Shown: in pieces, positions 18,501-25,802 of the stretch | Position numbering within the stretch: position 1 is the stretch's first letter | Layout: each line of letters opens with the position of its first letter | Origin: Pseudomonas sp. LBUM920 | GTDB taxonomy: Bacteria > Pseudomonadota > Gammaproteobacteria > Pseudomonadales > Pseudomonadaceae | Assembly: GCF_003852315.1 (NCBI RefSeq) | Contig: NZ_CP027762.1 | Coordinates: 5,623,501 to 5,687,500, forward strand | Length of the DNA stretch: 64,000 nucleotides | Reading direction: 5' to 3' | The notes under the pieces: model-generated | Told to the model about the DNA's origin: nothing | What the model saw: only the letters and a program-made list of their open reading frames with translations | Database searches by the model: none | Position numbers and translations under genes: made by a program

Positions 18501-19405
18501 TGAGCCCGCAGGACGGCAACGAGCTGAGCCAGTTGATGAAGAACGCCGACACCGCGATGTACCACGCCAAGGAACGCGGCAAAAACAACTTCCAGTTCTA
18601 CCAGGCGGACATGAACGCCAGCGCCCTGGAGCTGGAAAGCGACCTGCGCCACGCGCTGGATCAGAACGAATTCGTGCTGTATTACCAACCGCAGTTCAGT
18701 GGCGATGGCAAACGCTTGACCGGCGCCGAAGCCCTGCTGCGCTGGCGCCACCCACGCCGCGGGCTGGTGCCGCCGGGTGATTTCATTCCGGTGCTGGAGG
18801 AGTTGGGACTGGTGGTGGACGTGGGCGACTGGGTGCTCAGCGAGGCCTGTCGCCAGCTCAAGACCTGGCACCAGAACAAGGTGCGGGTGCCGAAGGTCTC
18901 GGTGAACATCTCGGCGCGGCAGTTCTCCGATGGCCAACTGGGCGAGCGCATCGCCACCATTCTCAGGGACACCGGCCTGCCGCCGGCATGCCTGGAGCTG
19001 GAGCTCACCGAAAGCATCCTGATGCGCGAAGTCAACGAAGCCATGCAGATCCTCGCCAGCCTGAAAAACCTCGGGCTGAGCATCGCGGTGGACGACTTTG
19101 GCACGGGTTATTCGTCGCTCAACTACCTCAAGCAATTCCCCATCGACGTGCTGAAGATCGACCGCACCTTTGTCGACGGCCTGCCCTCCGGCGAGCAAGA
19201 CGCGCAAATCGCCCGCGCCATTATCGCCATGGCCCACAGCCTGAACCTGGCGGTGATCGCCGAGGGTGTGGAAACCCATGAGCAGCTGGACTTCCTGCGC
19301 GAGCATGGCTGCGATGAAGTGCAGGGGTATCTGTTTGGGCGGCCGATGCCGGCGAATCGGTTTGAAGCGCAGTTCAGTAATGATGCGCTGTTCATGTTCG
19401 ACTGA
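15563..19405 (+). CDS. morA: PAS-GGDEF-EAL c-di-GMP regulator (MorA)
   Basis: MorA-type proteins control motility and biofilm by making or degrading cyclic di-GMP at the inner membrane. The 1280-residue product has a TM segment (about 27-47), a periplasmic sensor region (about 48-255), a second TM (about 260-280), four PAS-like domains (about 295-430, 450-570, 590-720, 725-845), GGDEF (about 850-1010; motif ARMGGDEFTLL intact) and EAL (about 1030-1275; GAEALLRWRHP intact). Both enzyme motifs look functional. The best start is TTG at 15563 with CAGGA 9 bases upstream. A missed upstream start would lengthen the N-terminus. Location next to glyA matches PAO1 PA4601-PA4602 as I recall. Confidence 0.9.
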   Translation: MSKVTPPTPLRAAHIAPGAPLHGTLKGALATLVLLLLALLFWQLLDQLQQNQKNQQQYTIDYSADLAEQISLNMALSAKIALNLLPMVEPPRNDEQQQALMRTLQRSLPELRSVALLAPSGAMISDSAKDSQDSAWLEELVQRSHSQPYYLSNNPDGTIIYLLLHQPSGGSRMYWALRLAPNYLSNLTRQDGQGQRPMWAIENRLNHRVVSRDSGMPAQWASALTPDELNKSVLVTPLSKSDWQLRGLFDRSAVLEQLLPAFIGKCLLGLAFSLIPVIVLLNMRRRQRQVHEGRRRYQDIFEGTGVALCVLDLSGLKTFFDKTNLHTREQLQAWLHTHVEERQQLLKELRVTEVNQVAVRLLNVSSCEQAWERLIDDCPRNATAIGYQVLEAVLTQQKQLELEIQLNDVAGNDQYLWLVMRLPEQQDDFKAVILSISDITSRKLIELSLVERESFWSDVVRTVPDHLYVQDVISQRMIFSNHHLGHTLGYNRAELQQMGEYFWEILLHPDDAEYYHDLRQQQREVGYTTQLHCQLRFRHRNNQWRRFDIREQALARDKTAVVTRIIGVAKDITDQIEASESLRDSEQRYRMLAESISDVICSTDSQLALNYVSPSVNAVLGYDVDWVFKNGWQSIIANPQQLSGIYSLVEQVSRSLGDTAALNKLRDDVQTQLFLFDCLRADGRKVPIELRLVLVWDEHGAFEGILGVGRDISQQRRAEKDLRMAATVFEHSTSAILITDPAGYIVQANEAFSRVSGYAVADVLDQLPNMLTVDEQQEAHLRYVLKQLHQHSTWEGEVWLKRRNGEHYPAWVGITAVFDDEGDLASYVCFFSDISERKASEQRIHRLAYYDALTHLPNRTLFQDRLHTALQAAERQKSWVVLMFLDLDRFKPINDSLGHAAGDRMLKEMATRLLGCVAEDDTVARMGGDEFTLLLQPRVSRDMALNRAIHVAEQILASLVRPFVLEGREFFVTASIGIALSPQDGNELSQLMKNADTAMYHAKERGKNNFQFYQADMNASALELESDLRHALDQNEFVLYYQPQFSGDGKRLTGAEALLRWRHPRRGLVPPGDFIPVLEELGLVVDVGDWVLSEACRQLKTWHQNKVRVPKVSVNISARQFSDGQLGERIATILRDTGLPPACLELELTESILMREVNEAMQILASLKNLGLSIAVDDFGTGYSSLNYLKQFPIDVLKIDRTFVDGLPSGEQDAQIARAIIAMAHSLNLAVIAEGVETHEQLDFLREHGCDEVQGYLFGRPMPANRFEAQFSNDALFMFD

Positions 19406-19432
19406 AACCTTGCAGTGCGGCTGATGGCCTCA

Positions 19433-19503
19433 TCGCGGGCAAGCCCGCTCCCACATTTTGATCTGTGAACCCATTCAAGTGTGGGAGGGGGCTTGCCCCC
19501 GAT
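19433..19503. repeat. REP doublet, tail-to-tail, two subtypes
   Basis: A left arm TCGCGGGCAAGCCCGCTCCC faces a right arm GGGAGGGGGCTTGCCCCCGA. The arms belong to different REP subtypes (GCGGGC and GGGGGC). The spacer ATTTTGATCTGTGAACCCAT resembles that of the doublet near 58.6 kb. It lies between morA and glyA. Confidence 0.85.
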
Positions 19504-19635
19504 AGGGCCAGCACAATCACCGCTTATCCCCAGATGAGCCCCACTTGTCCGCGACATGATGTCCTTTCATATGCCATCTAAAACCCATTGGGTTAGAATG
19601 CCCTCCTTTTCTGCCCCCGATCCTTGAGGACCGCC

Positions 19636-20889
19636 ATGTTCAGCCGTGATTTGACTATTGCCAAGTACGACGCCGATCTCTTTGCCGCCATGGAGCAAGA
19701 AGCCGTGCGCCAGGAAGAGCACATTGAGCTGATCGCTTCGGAAAACTACACCAGCCCTGCGGTCATGGAGGCTCAAGGTTCGGTTCTGACCAACAAGTAC
19801 GCTGAAGGCTACCCTGGCAAGCGCTACTACGGTGGTTGCGAGTACGTCGACGTGGTTGAGCAGCTGGCCATTGACCGTGCCAAGGAACTGTTCGGCGCCG
19901 ATTACGCCAACGTCCAGCCACACGCCGGCTCCCAAGCCAACAGCGCCGTGTACCTGGCCTTGCTGCAAGGCGGCGACACCATCCTGGGCATGAGCCTGGC
20001 CCACGGCGGTCACCTGACCCACGGCGCCAGCGTTTCTTCCTCCGGCAAGCTGTACAACGCCGTTCAGTACGGTATCGATGCCAACGGCCTGATCGACTAC
20101 GACGAAGTCGAGCGTCTGGCGGTCGAGCACAAGCCTAAAATGATCGTGGCCGGTTTCTCTGCCTACTCGCAGATCCTGAACTTCCCACGTTTCCGCGAAA
20201 TCGCTGACAAGGTCGGCGCCTACCTGTTCGTTGACATGGCTCACGTAGCCGGTCTGGTCGCCGCTGGCGTCTACCCGAACCCGGTGCCTTACGCTGACGT
20301 GGTCACCACCACTACGCACAAAACCCTGCGCGGCCCACGTGGCGGCCTGATCCTGGCGCGCGCCAACGCCGAGATCGAGAAGAAGCTGAACTCCGCCGTA
20401 TTCCCAGGCGCCCAAGGTGGCCCGCTGGAGCACGTAATCGCCGCCAAAGCGATCTGCTTCAAAGAAGCCCTGCAGCCTGAGTTCAAGACTTACCAGCAAC
20501 AAGTGGTCAAGAACGCCAAGGCCATGGCCGGTGTGTTCATCGAACGCGGCTACGACGTGGTCTCCGGCGGTACTGAAAACCACCTGTTCCTGCTGTCGCT
20601 GATCAAGCAGGACATTTCCGGTAAAGATGCTGACGCTGCCCTGGGCAAAGCCTTCATCACCGTGAACAAAAACTCCGTGCCGAACGACCCACGTTCGCCG
20701 TTCGTCACCTCCGGCCTGCGCTTCGGCACCCCGGCTGTGACCACTCGTGGCTTTAAAGAAGCAGAGTGCAAGGAACTGGCCGGCTGGATCTGCGACATCC
20801 TGGCAGACCTGAACAACGAAGCCGTGATCGACGCGGTGCGTGAGAAGGTCAAGGCCATCTGCAAAAAGCTGCCGGTGTACGGCGCTTGA
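19636..20889 (+). CDS. glyA: Serine hydroxymethyltransferase
   Basis: GlyA converts serine and tetrahydrofolate to glycine and 5,10-methylene-THF, the main source of one-carbon units, in the cytosol. It uses pyridoxal phosphate. The 417-residue length is standard. The PLP lysine sits in TTTTHKTLRGPRGG (about residue 229), and family segments ELIASENYTS and NVQPHAGSQAN are intact. I chose the ATG at 19636 (MFSRDLTI) over one 12 bases upstream because TGAGGA is well placed before it. A strong terminator follows. Pseudomonas genomes usually carry more than one glyA. Context suggests the PAO1 glyA3 orthologue. Confidence 0.96.
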   Translation: MFSRDLTIAKYDADLFAAMEQEAVRQEEHIELIASENYTSPAVMEAQGSVLTNKYAEGYPGKRYYGGCEYVDVVEQLAIDRAKELFGADYANVQPHAGSQANSAVYLALLQGGDTILGMSLAHGGHLTHGASVSSSGKLYNAVQYGIDANGLIDYDEVERLAVEHKPKMIVAGFSAYSQILNFPRFREIADKVGAYLFVDMAHVAGLVAAGVYPNPVPYADVVTTTTHKTLRGPRGGLILARANAEIEKKLNSAVFPGAQGGPLEHVIAAKAICFKEALQPEFKTYQQQVVKNAKAMAGVFIERGYDVVSGGTENHLFLLSLIKQDISGKDADAALGKAFITVNKNSVPNDPRSPFVTSGLRFGTPAVTTRGFKEAECKELAGWICDILADLNNEAVIDAVREKVKAICKKLPVYGA

Positions 20890-20905
20890 TTGCAGTTGCT
20901 TGAAT

Positions 20906-20936
20906 AAAAAGCCCGGCTCTTGAGCCGGGCTTTTTT
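20906..20936 (+). terminator. Rho-independent terminator of glyA
   Basis: AAAAAGCCCGGCTC-TT-GAGCCGGGCTTTTTT forms a perfect 9-bp GC stem flanked by A and T runs, so it could work on both strands. It begins 16 bases after the glyA stop. Confidence 0.95.
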
Positions 20937-20968
20937 ATGGGCGATCTCAAAGTGAAATACGGTTCACT

Positions 20969-21055
20969 GTGGGAACTGGCTTGCCTGCGATAGCGGTTTG
21001 TCAGTTGATACAGCTGTGACTGATACACCGCCATCGCAGGCAAGTCAGCTCCCAC
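20969..21055. repeat. REP doublet, head-to-head
   Basis: GTGGGAACTGGCTTGCCTGC is matched by the inverted copy CGCAGGCAAGTCAGCTCCCA. The arms are of the GCTGGC subtype, with two substitutions (GGGAAC, AAGTCAG). It lies between the glyA terminator and the end of the CobW-family gene. Confidence 0.85.
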
Positions 21056-21079
21056 AGAGGGCTGCATTTCAAGTCAGGA

Positions 21080-22036
21080 TTATTGGTAGACCTTCGCAAA
21101 TCCTTCGCGGATTTTGTCTTCCGGCAACTCATCGGCAATAAACACGATCACACTTTCGCGCGCCTCGCCCTCGGCCCATTCGGTGTCCCAATCGAACCCG
21201 TAAAGCTTGAGCACGCCTTGAAACACCATGCGTCGGTCTTCGCCGGCAATGTTCAGCACGCCCTTGTAGCGCAGCAGTTGCTTGCCGTGGTCTTCCAGCA
21301 GCTCGTTCATGAACTCGCTGAGGCGGTCGATATCCAGCGGCTGGTCGGTGCGCAGCACCAGGCTGGAAATGCGGTCGATGGCCGGCGCCGCGCTGACCGG
21401 GCGCAAGCTCATGCCGGCGTTGAGGTTGAAGCCGCGCACATCAAGCAATTCGGCCAGGTCGATGGCGCCATGATCGACCACGCGGATCGGCGCGCGGCGG
21501 TTGATGCGGGTCAGGCGCTGGCTGAGGGCGTCGAAGGTGGCCTCGTCCACCAGGTCGCGCTTGCTCACCAGCAAGCGGTCGGCAAAACCGATCTGGGCCT
21601 GGGCGATGGTCTGGGTCAGGTGGTGTTCGGCGTGGGCCGCGTCCACCAGGATGATGATGCCGTCGAGAAGGTAGCGCTCGCGCAGTTCTTCGTCGATGAA
21701 AAAGGTCTGGGCCACCGGCGCCGGGTCGGCCAGGCCGGTGCACTCGATCACCAGGCGGTCGAAGGCAATCTCGCCGCTGTCCAGGCGCTCGAGCAGCAGG
21801 TACAGGGCTTTGGTCAGGTCAGTGTGGATGGTGCAGCACACGCAACCGTTGGACAGGGTCATGACCTGCACCGGTTCTGCGCCCAGCAGCTGGGTGTCGA
21901 TACCGGCGTCACTGAATTCGTTTTCGATCACGGCGATTTTCAGGCCGTGCTCGGCCTTGAGCAGGTGGCGCAGCAAGGTGGTTTTGCCCGCGCCGAGAAA
22001 GCCGCTGAGGATGGTGACGGGGATGGGAGAGGACAA
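21080..22036 (-). CDS. yjiA: CobW/COG0523 GTPase, YjiA type
   Basis: COG0523 GTPases act as metal chaperones or metal-dependent regulators, and YjiA-type members bind zinc and other divalent ions. The protein (318 aa) shows Walker A GFLGAGKTT (12-20), the metal-binding GCVCC at 64-68, and a switch region with ECTGLADPAPV. The C-terminal domain (about 210-318) is the CobW C-terminal type. I chose TTG at 22036 because CAGGAG lies 7 bases before it, and the longer upstream frame runs into a REP element. It is last in the series cstA-yjiX-yjiA, an arrangement also found in E. coli (btsT-yjiX-yjiA), which suggests a link to nutrient-starvation uptake. Confidence 0.85.
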   Translation of the reverse strand: MSSPIPVTILSGFLGAGKTTLLRHLLKAEHGLKIAVIENEFSDAGIDTQLLGAEPVQVMTLSNGCVCCTIHTDLTKALYLLLERLDSGEIAFDRLVIECTGLADPAPVAQTFFIDEELRERYLLDGIIILVDAAHAEHHLTQTIAQAQIGFADRLLVSKRDLVDEATFDALSQRLTRINRRAPIRVVDHGAIDLAELLDVRGFNLNAGMSLRPVSAAPAIDRISSLVLRTDQPLDIDRLSEFMNELLEDHGKQLLRYKGVLNIAGEDRRMVFQGVLKLYGFDWDTEWAEGEARESVIVFIADELPEDKIREGFAKVYQ

Positions 22037-22083
22037 AACTATTCTCCTGTTTAATGAAATAACTGAAGGAACACAAAACAAAT

Positions 22084-22168
22084 GTGGGAGCTGGCTTGCC
22101 TGCGATGCAGACAACTCGGTCTTTCAGTCAGACCGAGGTGATGCCATCGCAGGCAAGCCAGCTCCCAC
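22084..22168. repeat. REP doublet, head-to-head
   Basis: GTGGGAGCTGGCTTGCCTGC and its perfect inverted copy GCAGGCAAGCCAGCTCCCAC are separated by a spacer that itself holds an inverted pair (CTCGGTCT...AGACCGAG). It lies inside the cstA-yjiX-yjiA gene series, between yjiX and yjiA, where it could affect the stability of the upstream part of the transcript. Confidence 0.9.
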
Positions 22169-22214
22169 ATAAAGCCCTGCCCCCACAAGGGGACTCGCTA
22201 ACCCGACAGGCGGG

Positions 22215-22412
22215 CTAGCAGCACTTGGGCCCACCCTTGCCACCGTAACGGGCTTCCTGGCGTTCCCGGAAGAACGCCTTGTAGTCCATCACCGGTTTGT
22301 CCGGGTGTTTGGTTTGCATATGCTCGACGTAGGTGTCGTAGTCGGGCATGCCGACCATCAGGCGCGCGGCCTGACCGAGGTATTTACCGAGGCGACTGAT
22401 GTCATTGAACAT
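22215..22412 (-). CDS. yjiX: YbdD/YjiX family small protein
   Basis: This 65-residue protein belongs to the YbdD/YjiX (DUF466) family, found next to CstA/BtsT transporters. Recognisable features are an N-terminal helix (LGKYLGQAARLMVG), MPDYDTYVEHM, and a C-terminal Cys pair in GGPKCC. The function is unknown, and it may be needed for activity of the transporter. The start is 15 bases after the cstA stop, so the two are cotranscribed. Confidence 0.9.
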   Translation of the reverse strand: MFNDISRLGKYLGQAARLMVGMPDYDTYVEHMQTKHPDKPVMDYKAFFRERQEARYGGKGGPKCC

Positions 22413-22427
22413 GGTTGCAATCCTCGA

Positions 22428-24494
22428 TTACGCGTCCGGAACCGCCTGGAACGGGGCTTCTTTATCCGTACGTTCTTTGTTGCCCCAGGCGGCGACGCCA
22501 ACCTTGAGCGCATAGAACAGGATGCTGAACACCACGAACAGGAACAGCGCCGTGAGCGTTGCGTTGGTGTAGGCGTTCCAGATCACGTGTTGCATCTGGT
22601 CGATGTTCTTGGCCGGCGCCAGGATCTGGCCGCCTGCCAGGGCATCGCTGTACTTCTTGGCCAGCGACAGGAAGCCGATCGCAGGGTTCGCGTCGAACAG
22701 CTTGATGAAGCCCGCCGTGGTGGTGCAGATCAGCAGCCAGACCGCCGGCAGCATGGTCACCCAGATGTAGCGCTGGCGTTTCATTTTGATCAGCACGACC
22801 GTGGCGAGCATCAGTGCGATCCCGGCCAGCATCTGGTTGGAAATACCGAACAGCGGCCACAAGGTGTTGATGCCGCCCAGTGGGTCGATCACGCCTTGGT
22901 ACAGCAGGTAACCCCACATTGCCACGCAACCTGCGGTTGCGATCAGGTTGGCAGTCCAGGATTCGGTACGCTTGAGCGACGGCACGAAGGAGCCGAGCAA
23001 GTCCTGGAGCATGAAGCGACCGGCACGGGTACCGGCGTCAACCGCCGTCAGGATGAACAGCGCTTCGAACAGGATCGCAAAGTGGTACCAGAACGCCATG
23101 GTGTTTTCACCCGGCAACACACTGTGCAGGATCTGCGCGATACCCACCGCGAGGGTGGGCGCACCGCCGGCACGTGCCAGGATGGTGGTTTCGCCGATGT
23201 CATGGGCCACTGCTTGCAGCGCTTCCGGCGTAATCGCAAAACCCCAACTGCTGACGGTTTGTGCCACGGCCATCACATCACCACCGACCACGGCGGCCGG
23301 GCTGTTCATGGCGAAGTACACGCCAGGTTCGATCACCGAGGCGGCAACCATTGCCATGATGGCCACGAACGATTCCATCAGCATCGCGCCGTAGCCGATG
23401 TAACGGGCGTTGACTTCGTTATCCAGCAACTTGGGCGTGGTGCCCGAGGAAATCAGCGCGTGGAAACCCGAGACCGCGCCACAGGCGATGGTGATGAACA
23501 GGAACGGGAACAGGCCGCCCTTCCACACCGGACCGGTGCCGTCGATGAACTGGGTCAGCGCCGGCATTTTCAGCTCTGGCATGGTGACCAGAATGCCGAT
23601 CGCCAAGGCAATGATGGTGCCGATTTTGAGGAAGGTGGAGAGGTAGTCACGCGGCGCCAGGATCAGCCAAACCGGCAGTACTGCGGCAACGAAGCCGTAG
23701 CCGATCAGCATCCAGGTGATTTGGATCCCGGTGAAGGAGAAGGCCTTGGCCCATACCGGGTCAGCGGCAATCTGCCCGCCCAGCCAGATCGAACCGAGCA
23801 GCAACAGCACGCCGATCACCGAGATTTCACCAATGCGGCCCGGGCGGATGTAGCGCATGTACACACCCATGAACATCGCAATCGGGATGGTCGCCATTAC
23901 GGTGAAGATGCCCCATGGGCTTTCGGCCAGGGCTTTGACCACGATCAGCGCCAGCACCGCGAGGATGATGATCATGATCAGGAAGCAACCGAACAACGCG
24001 ATGGTCCCCGGGATGCGGCCCATCTCTTCGCGAACCATGTCGCCAAGGGAGCGGCCATTACGACGGGTGGACAGGAACAGGACCATGAAGTCTTGCACTG
24101 CACCGGCCAGTACCACGCCTGCAATCAGCCACAGGGTGCCGGGCAGGTAGCCCATCTGCGCCGCCAGTACCGGGCCGACCAGCGGGCCTGCACCGGCAAT
24201 CGCCGCAAAGTGGTGGCCAAAAAGGATGTGCTTGTTGGTCGGCACATAGTCCAGACCGTCATTGTTGAGCACTGCGGGGGTGGCCCGCCGTGGATCGAGT
24301 TGCATCACGTTGTTAGCGATGAACAGACTGTAGTAACGGTACGCAACCAGGTAGATGGCCACAGCAGCGACCACAATCCACAAGGCGTTGATCGCCTCGC
24401 CGCGGCGCAAGGCCACTACGCCCAAGGCGCACGCTCCTACGATTGCCAGCACCAGCCAGGGTAGGTGGCGTAGCAGGCTATTATTATTTTTCAT
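22428..24494 (-). CDS. cstA: CstA/BtsT family pyruvate/peptide transporter
   Basis: CstA-family proteins take up pyruvate or peptides at the inner membrane during carbon limitation. The product is 688 residues, close to family length, with about 16-18 hydrophobic segments. Family-specific stretches are visible: HHFAAIAGAGPLVGP (about 97-111) and NILFALGIALMLATVV-like regions (LAGIALMLATVVLIKM, C-terminal third). I chose ATG at 24494. A longer upstream frame exists but its added residues are not membrane-like, and MKNNNSLLRHLPW is a typical start. An AATAATAA motif overlaps codons 3-5, a candidate Hfq/Crc site. The upstream region is shared with divergent mapZ. Confidence 0.93.
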   Translation of the reverse strand: MKNNNSLLRHLPWLVLAIVGACALGVVALRRGEAINALWIVVAAVAIYLVAYRYYSLFIANNVMQLDPRRATPAVLNNDGLDYVPTNKHILFGHHFAAIAGAGPLVGPVLAAQMGYLPGTLWLIAGVVLAGAVQDFMVLFLSTRRNGRSLGDMVREEMGRIPGTIALFGCFLIMIIILAVLALIVVKALAESPWGIFTVMATIPIAMFMGVYMRYIRPGRIGEISVIGVLLLLGSIWLGGQIAADPVWAKAFSFTGIQITWMLIGYGFVAAVLPVWLILAPRDYLSTFLKIGTIIALAIGILVTMPELKMPALTQFIDGTGPVWKGGLFPFLFITIACGAVSGFHALISSGTTPKLLDNEVNARYIGYGAMLMESFVAIMAMVAASVIEPGVYFAMNSPAAVVGGDVMAVAQTVSSWGFAITPEALQAVAHDIGETTILARAGGAPTLAVGIAQILHSVLPGENTMAFWYHFAILFEALFILTAVDAGTRAGRFMLQDLLGSFVPSLKRTESWTANLIATAGCVAMWGYLLYQGVIDPLGGINTLWPLFGISNQMLAGIALMLATVVLIKMKRQRYIWVTMLPAVWLLICTTTAGFIKLFDANPAIGFLSLAKKYSDALAGGQILAPAKNIDQMQHVIWNAYTNATLTALFLFVVFSILFYALKVGVAAWGNKERTDKEAPFQAVPDA
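24481..24488 (-). promoter_or_regulatory. Candidate Hfq/Crc (CA) motif at the start of cstA
   Basis: On the cstA mRNA the bases just after AUG-AAA read AAUAAUAAU. This matches the AANAANAA catabolite-activity motif bound by Hfq with Crc in Pseudomonas. It is placed where binding would block initiation. Lys/Asn codons alone could also produce this. Confidence 0.5.
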
Positions 24495-24667
24495 TTTTAT
24501 ATTCCAGCCAGGGTGGACAGAAAGGACAGCCAGTCCGAGTTTAGCGCTGTTGGCTTTAAAGGCCACCCCCCTACATTGGTCTAGAGCCTTGCCCGGGCAA
24601 AAAAAGCACAAATAAAAGCTCGATGATGGCGCAGGGCTACAATCCTTCTATCCACAGAGGATTTGAC

Positions 24668-25036
24668 ATGAACGAACAGTCGTCTGATCGACGCCGTTTT
24701 CGGCGTATCGCCTTCGATGCACGAACGACCATTGCGCAGAACGGCTGGAATTGGCCGTTGCAACTGGTGGACTTGTCGCTCAAAGGTTTGCTGGTGCAGC
24801 GCCCGGATGACTGGCAGGGCAATCGCACGGAGTCGTTCGACGTGGATATCCGCCTTGACCCGCAGGCGCATATAAAGATGCAGGTGAAGCTGGCCCATGA
24901 CGATCACGGGCAATTGGGGTTTGTGTGCGAGCACATCGACCTGGACTCGATCAGCCATTTACGCCGGCTGATCGAACTGAACCTCGGCGATCAGGAAGAA
25001 CTTGAGCGCGAACTGGGCGCACTGCTGCAGGTGTGA
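24668..25036 (+). CDS. mapZ: PilZ-domain c-di-GMP receptor (MapZ-like)
   Basis: This 122-residue single-domain PilZ protein should bind cyclic di-GMP. The two signature elements are present: RRRFRR near residue 8 (R-x-x-x-R) and DLSLKG near residue 37 (D/N-x-S-x-x-G). The C-terminal helix (SHLRRLIELNLGDQEELERE) is as in PA4608/MapZ, which in P. aeruginosa inhibits the chemotaxis methyltransferase CheR1. The ATG at 24668 has GAGG about 8 bases before it, and the in-frame ATG upstream lacks this. It lies 9 kb from morA in the same syntenic block. The orthologue call rests on synteny and length. Confidence 0.85.
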   Translation: MNEQSSDRRRFRRIAFDARTTIAQNGWNWPLQLVDLSLKGLLVQRPDDWQGNRTESFDVDIRLDPQAHIKMQVKLAHDDHGQLGFVCEHIDLDSISHLRRLIELNLGDQEELERELGALLQV

Positions 25037-25040
25037 AGCG

Positions 25041-25775
25041 TCAGGGAAACGCCGTACGCGCAGGGAATTCGTTTTCTGCGTCCCAGTAGCCCGCCTTCTG
25101 ACTCGACGTGGCCTGCCATTGCCCGTCGACAAAACGGTAGGTTTCAAACCGGGTGGCAAAATCATCATCGCCGTCACCGTCCATAAATGACGAGACTTGC
25201 AACAACTCATCCGCGCCACCTTCGGCGGGCGTTGCGATCTGCCACGCGGCTTTGCCGGTCTGGGCCAGGGTCAATGGCTCGACCTTAGCGTCGGCGCCCT
25301 TGTAATTCAGCGGCGTGAGTTGCTGCCGGCTCGGCAGCAGCAGTTGTGTCGCGGGGCCGCTGTAGCTGCCCATCGGCGCGGTTTGATCGATGGTCAAAAA
25401 ATACACAGGTTCCGGCAGCCCTTTGATGGGGGCCTTCTCCACCTGGGCCAAGGGGTAGCCGAGTTCTTCGCTTGCCAGCACTTCTCCGGACGCCGACAGC
25501 AAGCGCAGTCGGGCGTTAAGCAGCGGGTGCTCAACCAGATCACCGGGCTCGTCAAACGAGTCCTCATCCAGGCCATTGCCCCAGCTGTCTTTGTGCAACT
25601 GGGCGCTGATGCGCTGGTCTTCCAGTACCTGCAACACGCTGGCGTCTTGCGTTGCCAGCGTCTGCGCCGATCGGTAACCGACCGGCAGCTTGGCCGGCTC
25701 GGCCAAAGCGCCCATCGGCAACCCTACCAAGGCCATGAACAGGGCAACGGCTGCCCAGCGATTCGAATTGTGCAT
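25041..25775 (-). CDS. Secreted protein of unknown function
   Basis: This protein (244 aa from the ATG at 25775) has a Sec signal peptide with a hydrophobic core (WAAVALFMALVGLPMGALA). AGGGA sits 8 bases before this ATG, and two upstream in-frame ATGs are less well placed. The mature part shows a C-terminal SSFMDGDGDDDFATRFETYRF segment whose DGDGDDD run could bind calcium. I do not recognise a family. It begins 27 bases after radA ends and is probably the last gene of the katB-ankB-radA series. It overlaps no other gene and ends 4 bases past the mapZ stop, on the opposite strand. Confidence 0.7.
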   Translation of the reverse strand: MHNSNRWAAVALFMALVGLPMGALAEPAKLPVGYRSAQTLATQDASVLQVLEDQRISAQLHKDSWGNGLDEDSFDEPGDLVEHPLLNARLRLLSASGEVLASEELGYPLAQVEKAPIKGLPEPVYFLTIDQTAPMGSYSGPATQLLLPSRQQLTPLNYKGADAKVEPLTLAQTGKAAWQIATPAEGGADELLQVSSFMDGDGDDDFATRFETYRFVDGQWQATSSQKAGYWDAENEFPARTAFP

Positions 25776-25802
25776 TGCACTCATCCCTGACTGATCCATG
25801 AA

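Noticed and set aside
22305..24464. A 719-codon open frame antisense to cstA
   Set aside because: The composition (very rich in His, Gln, Arg, Asp) is typical of an antisense shadow; the cstA frame is unmistakable.
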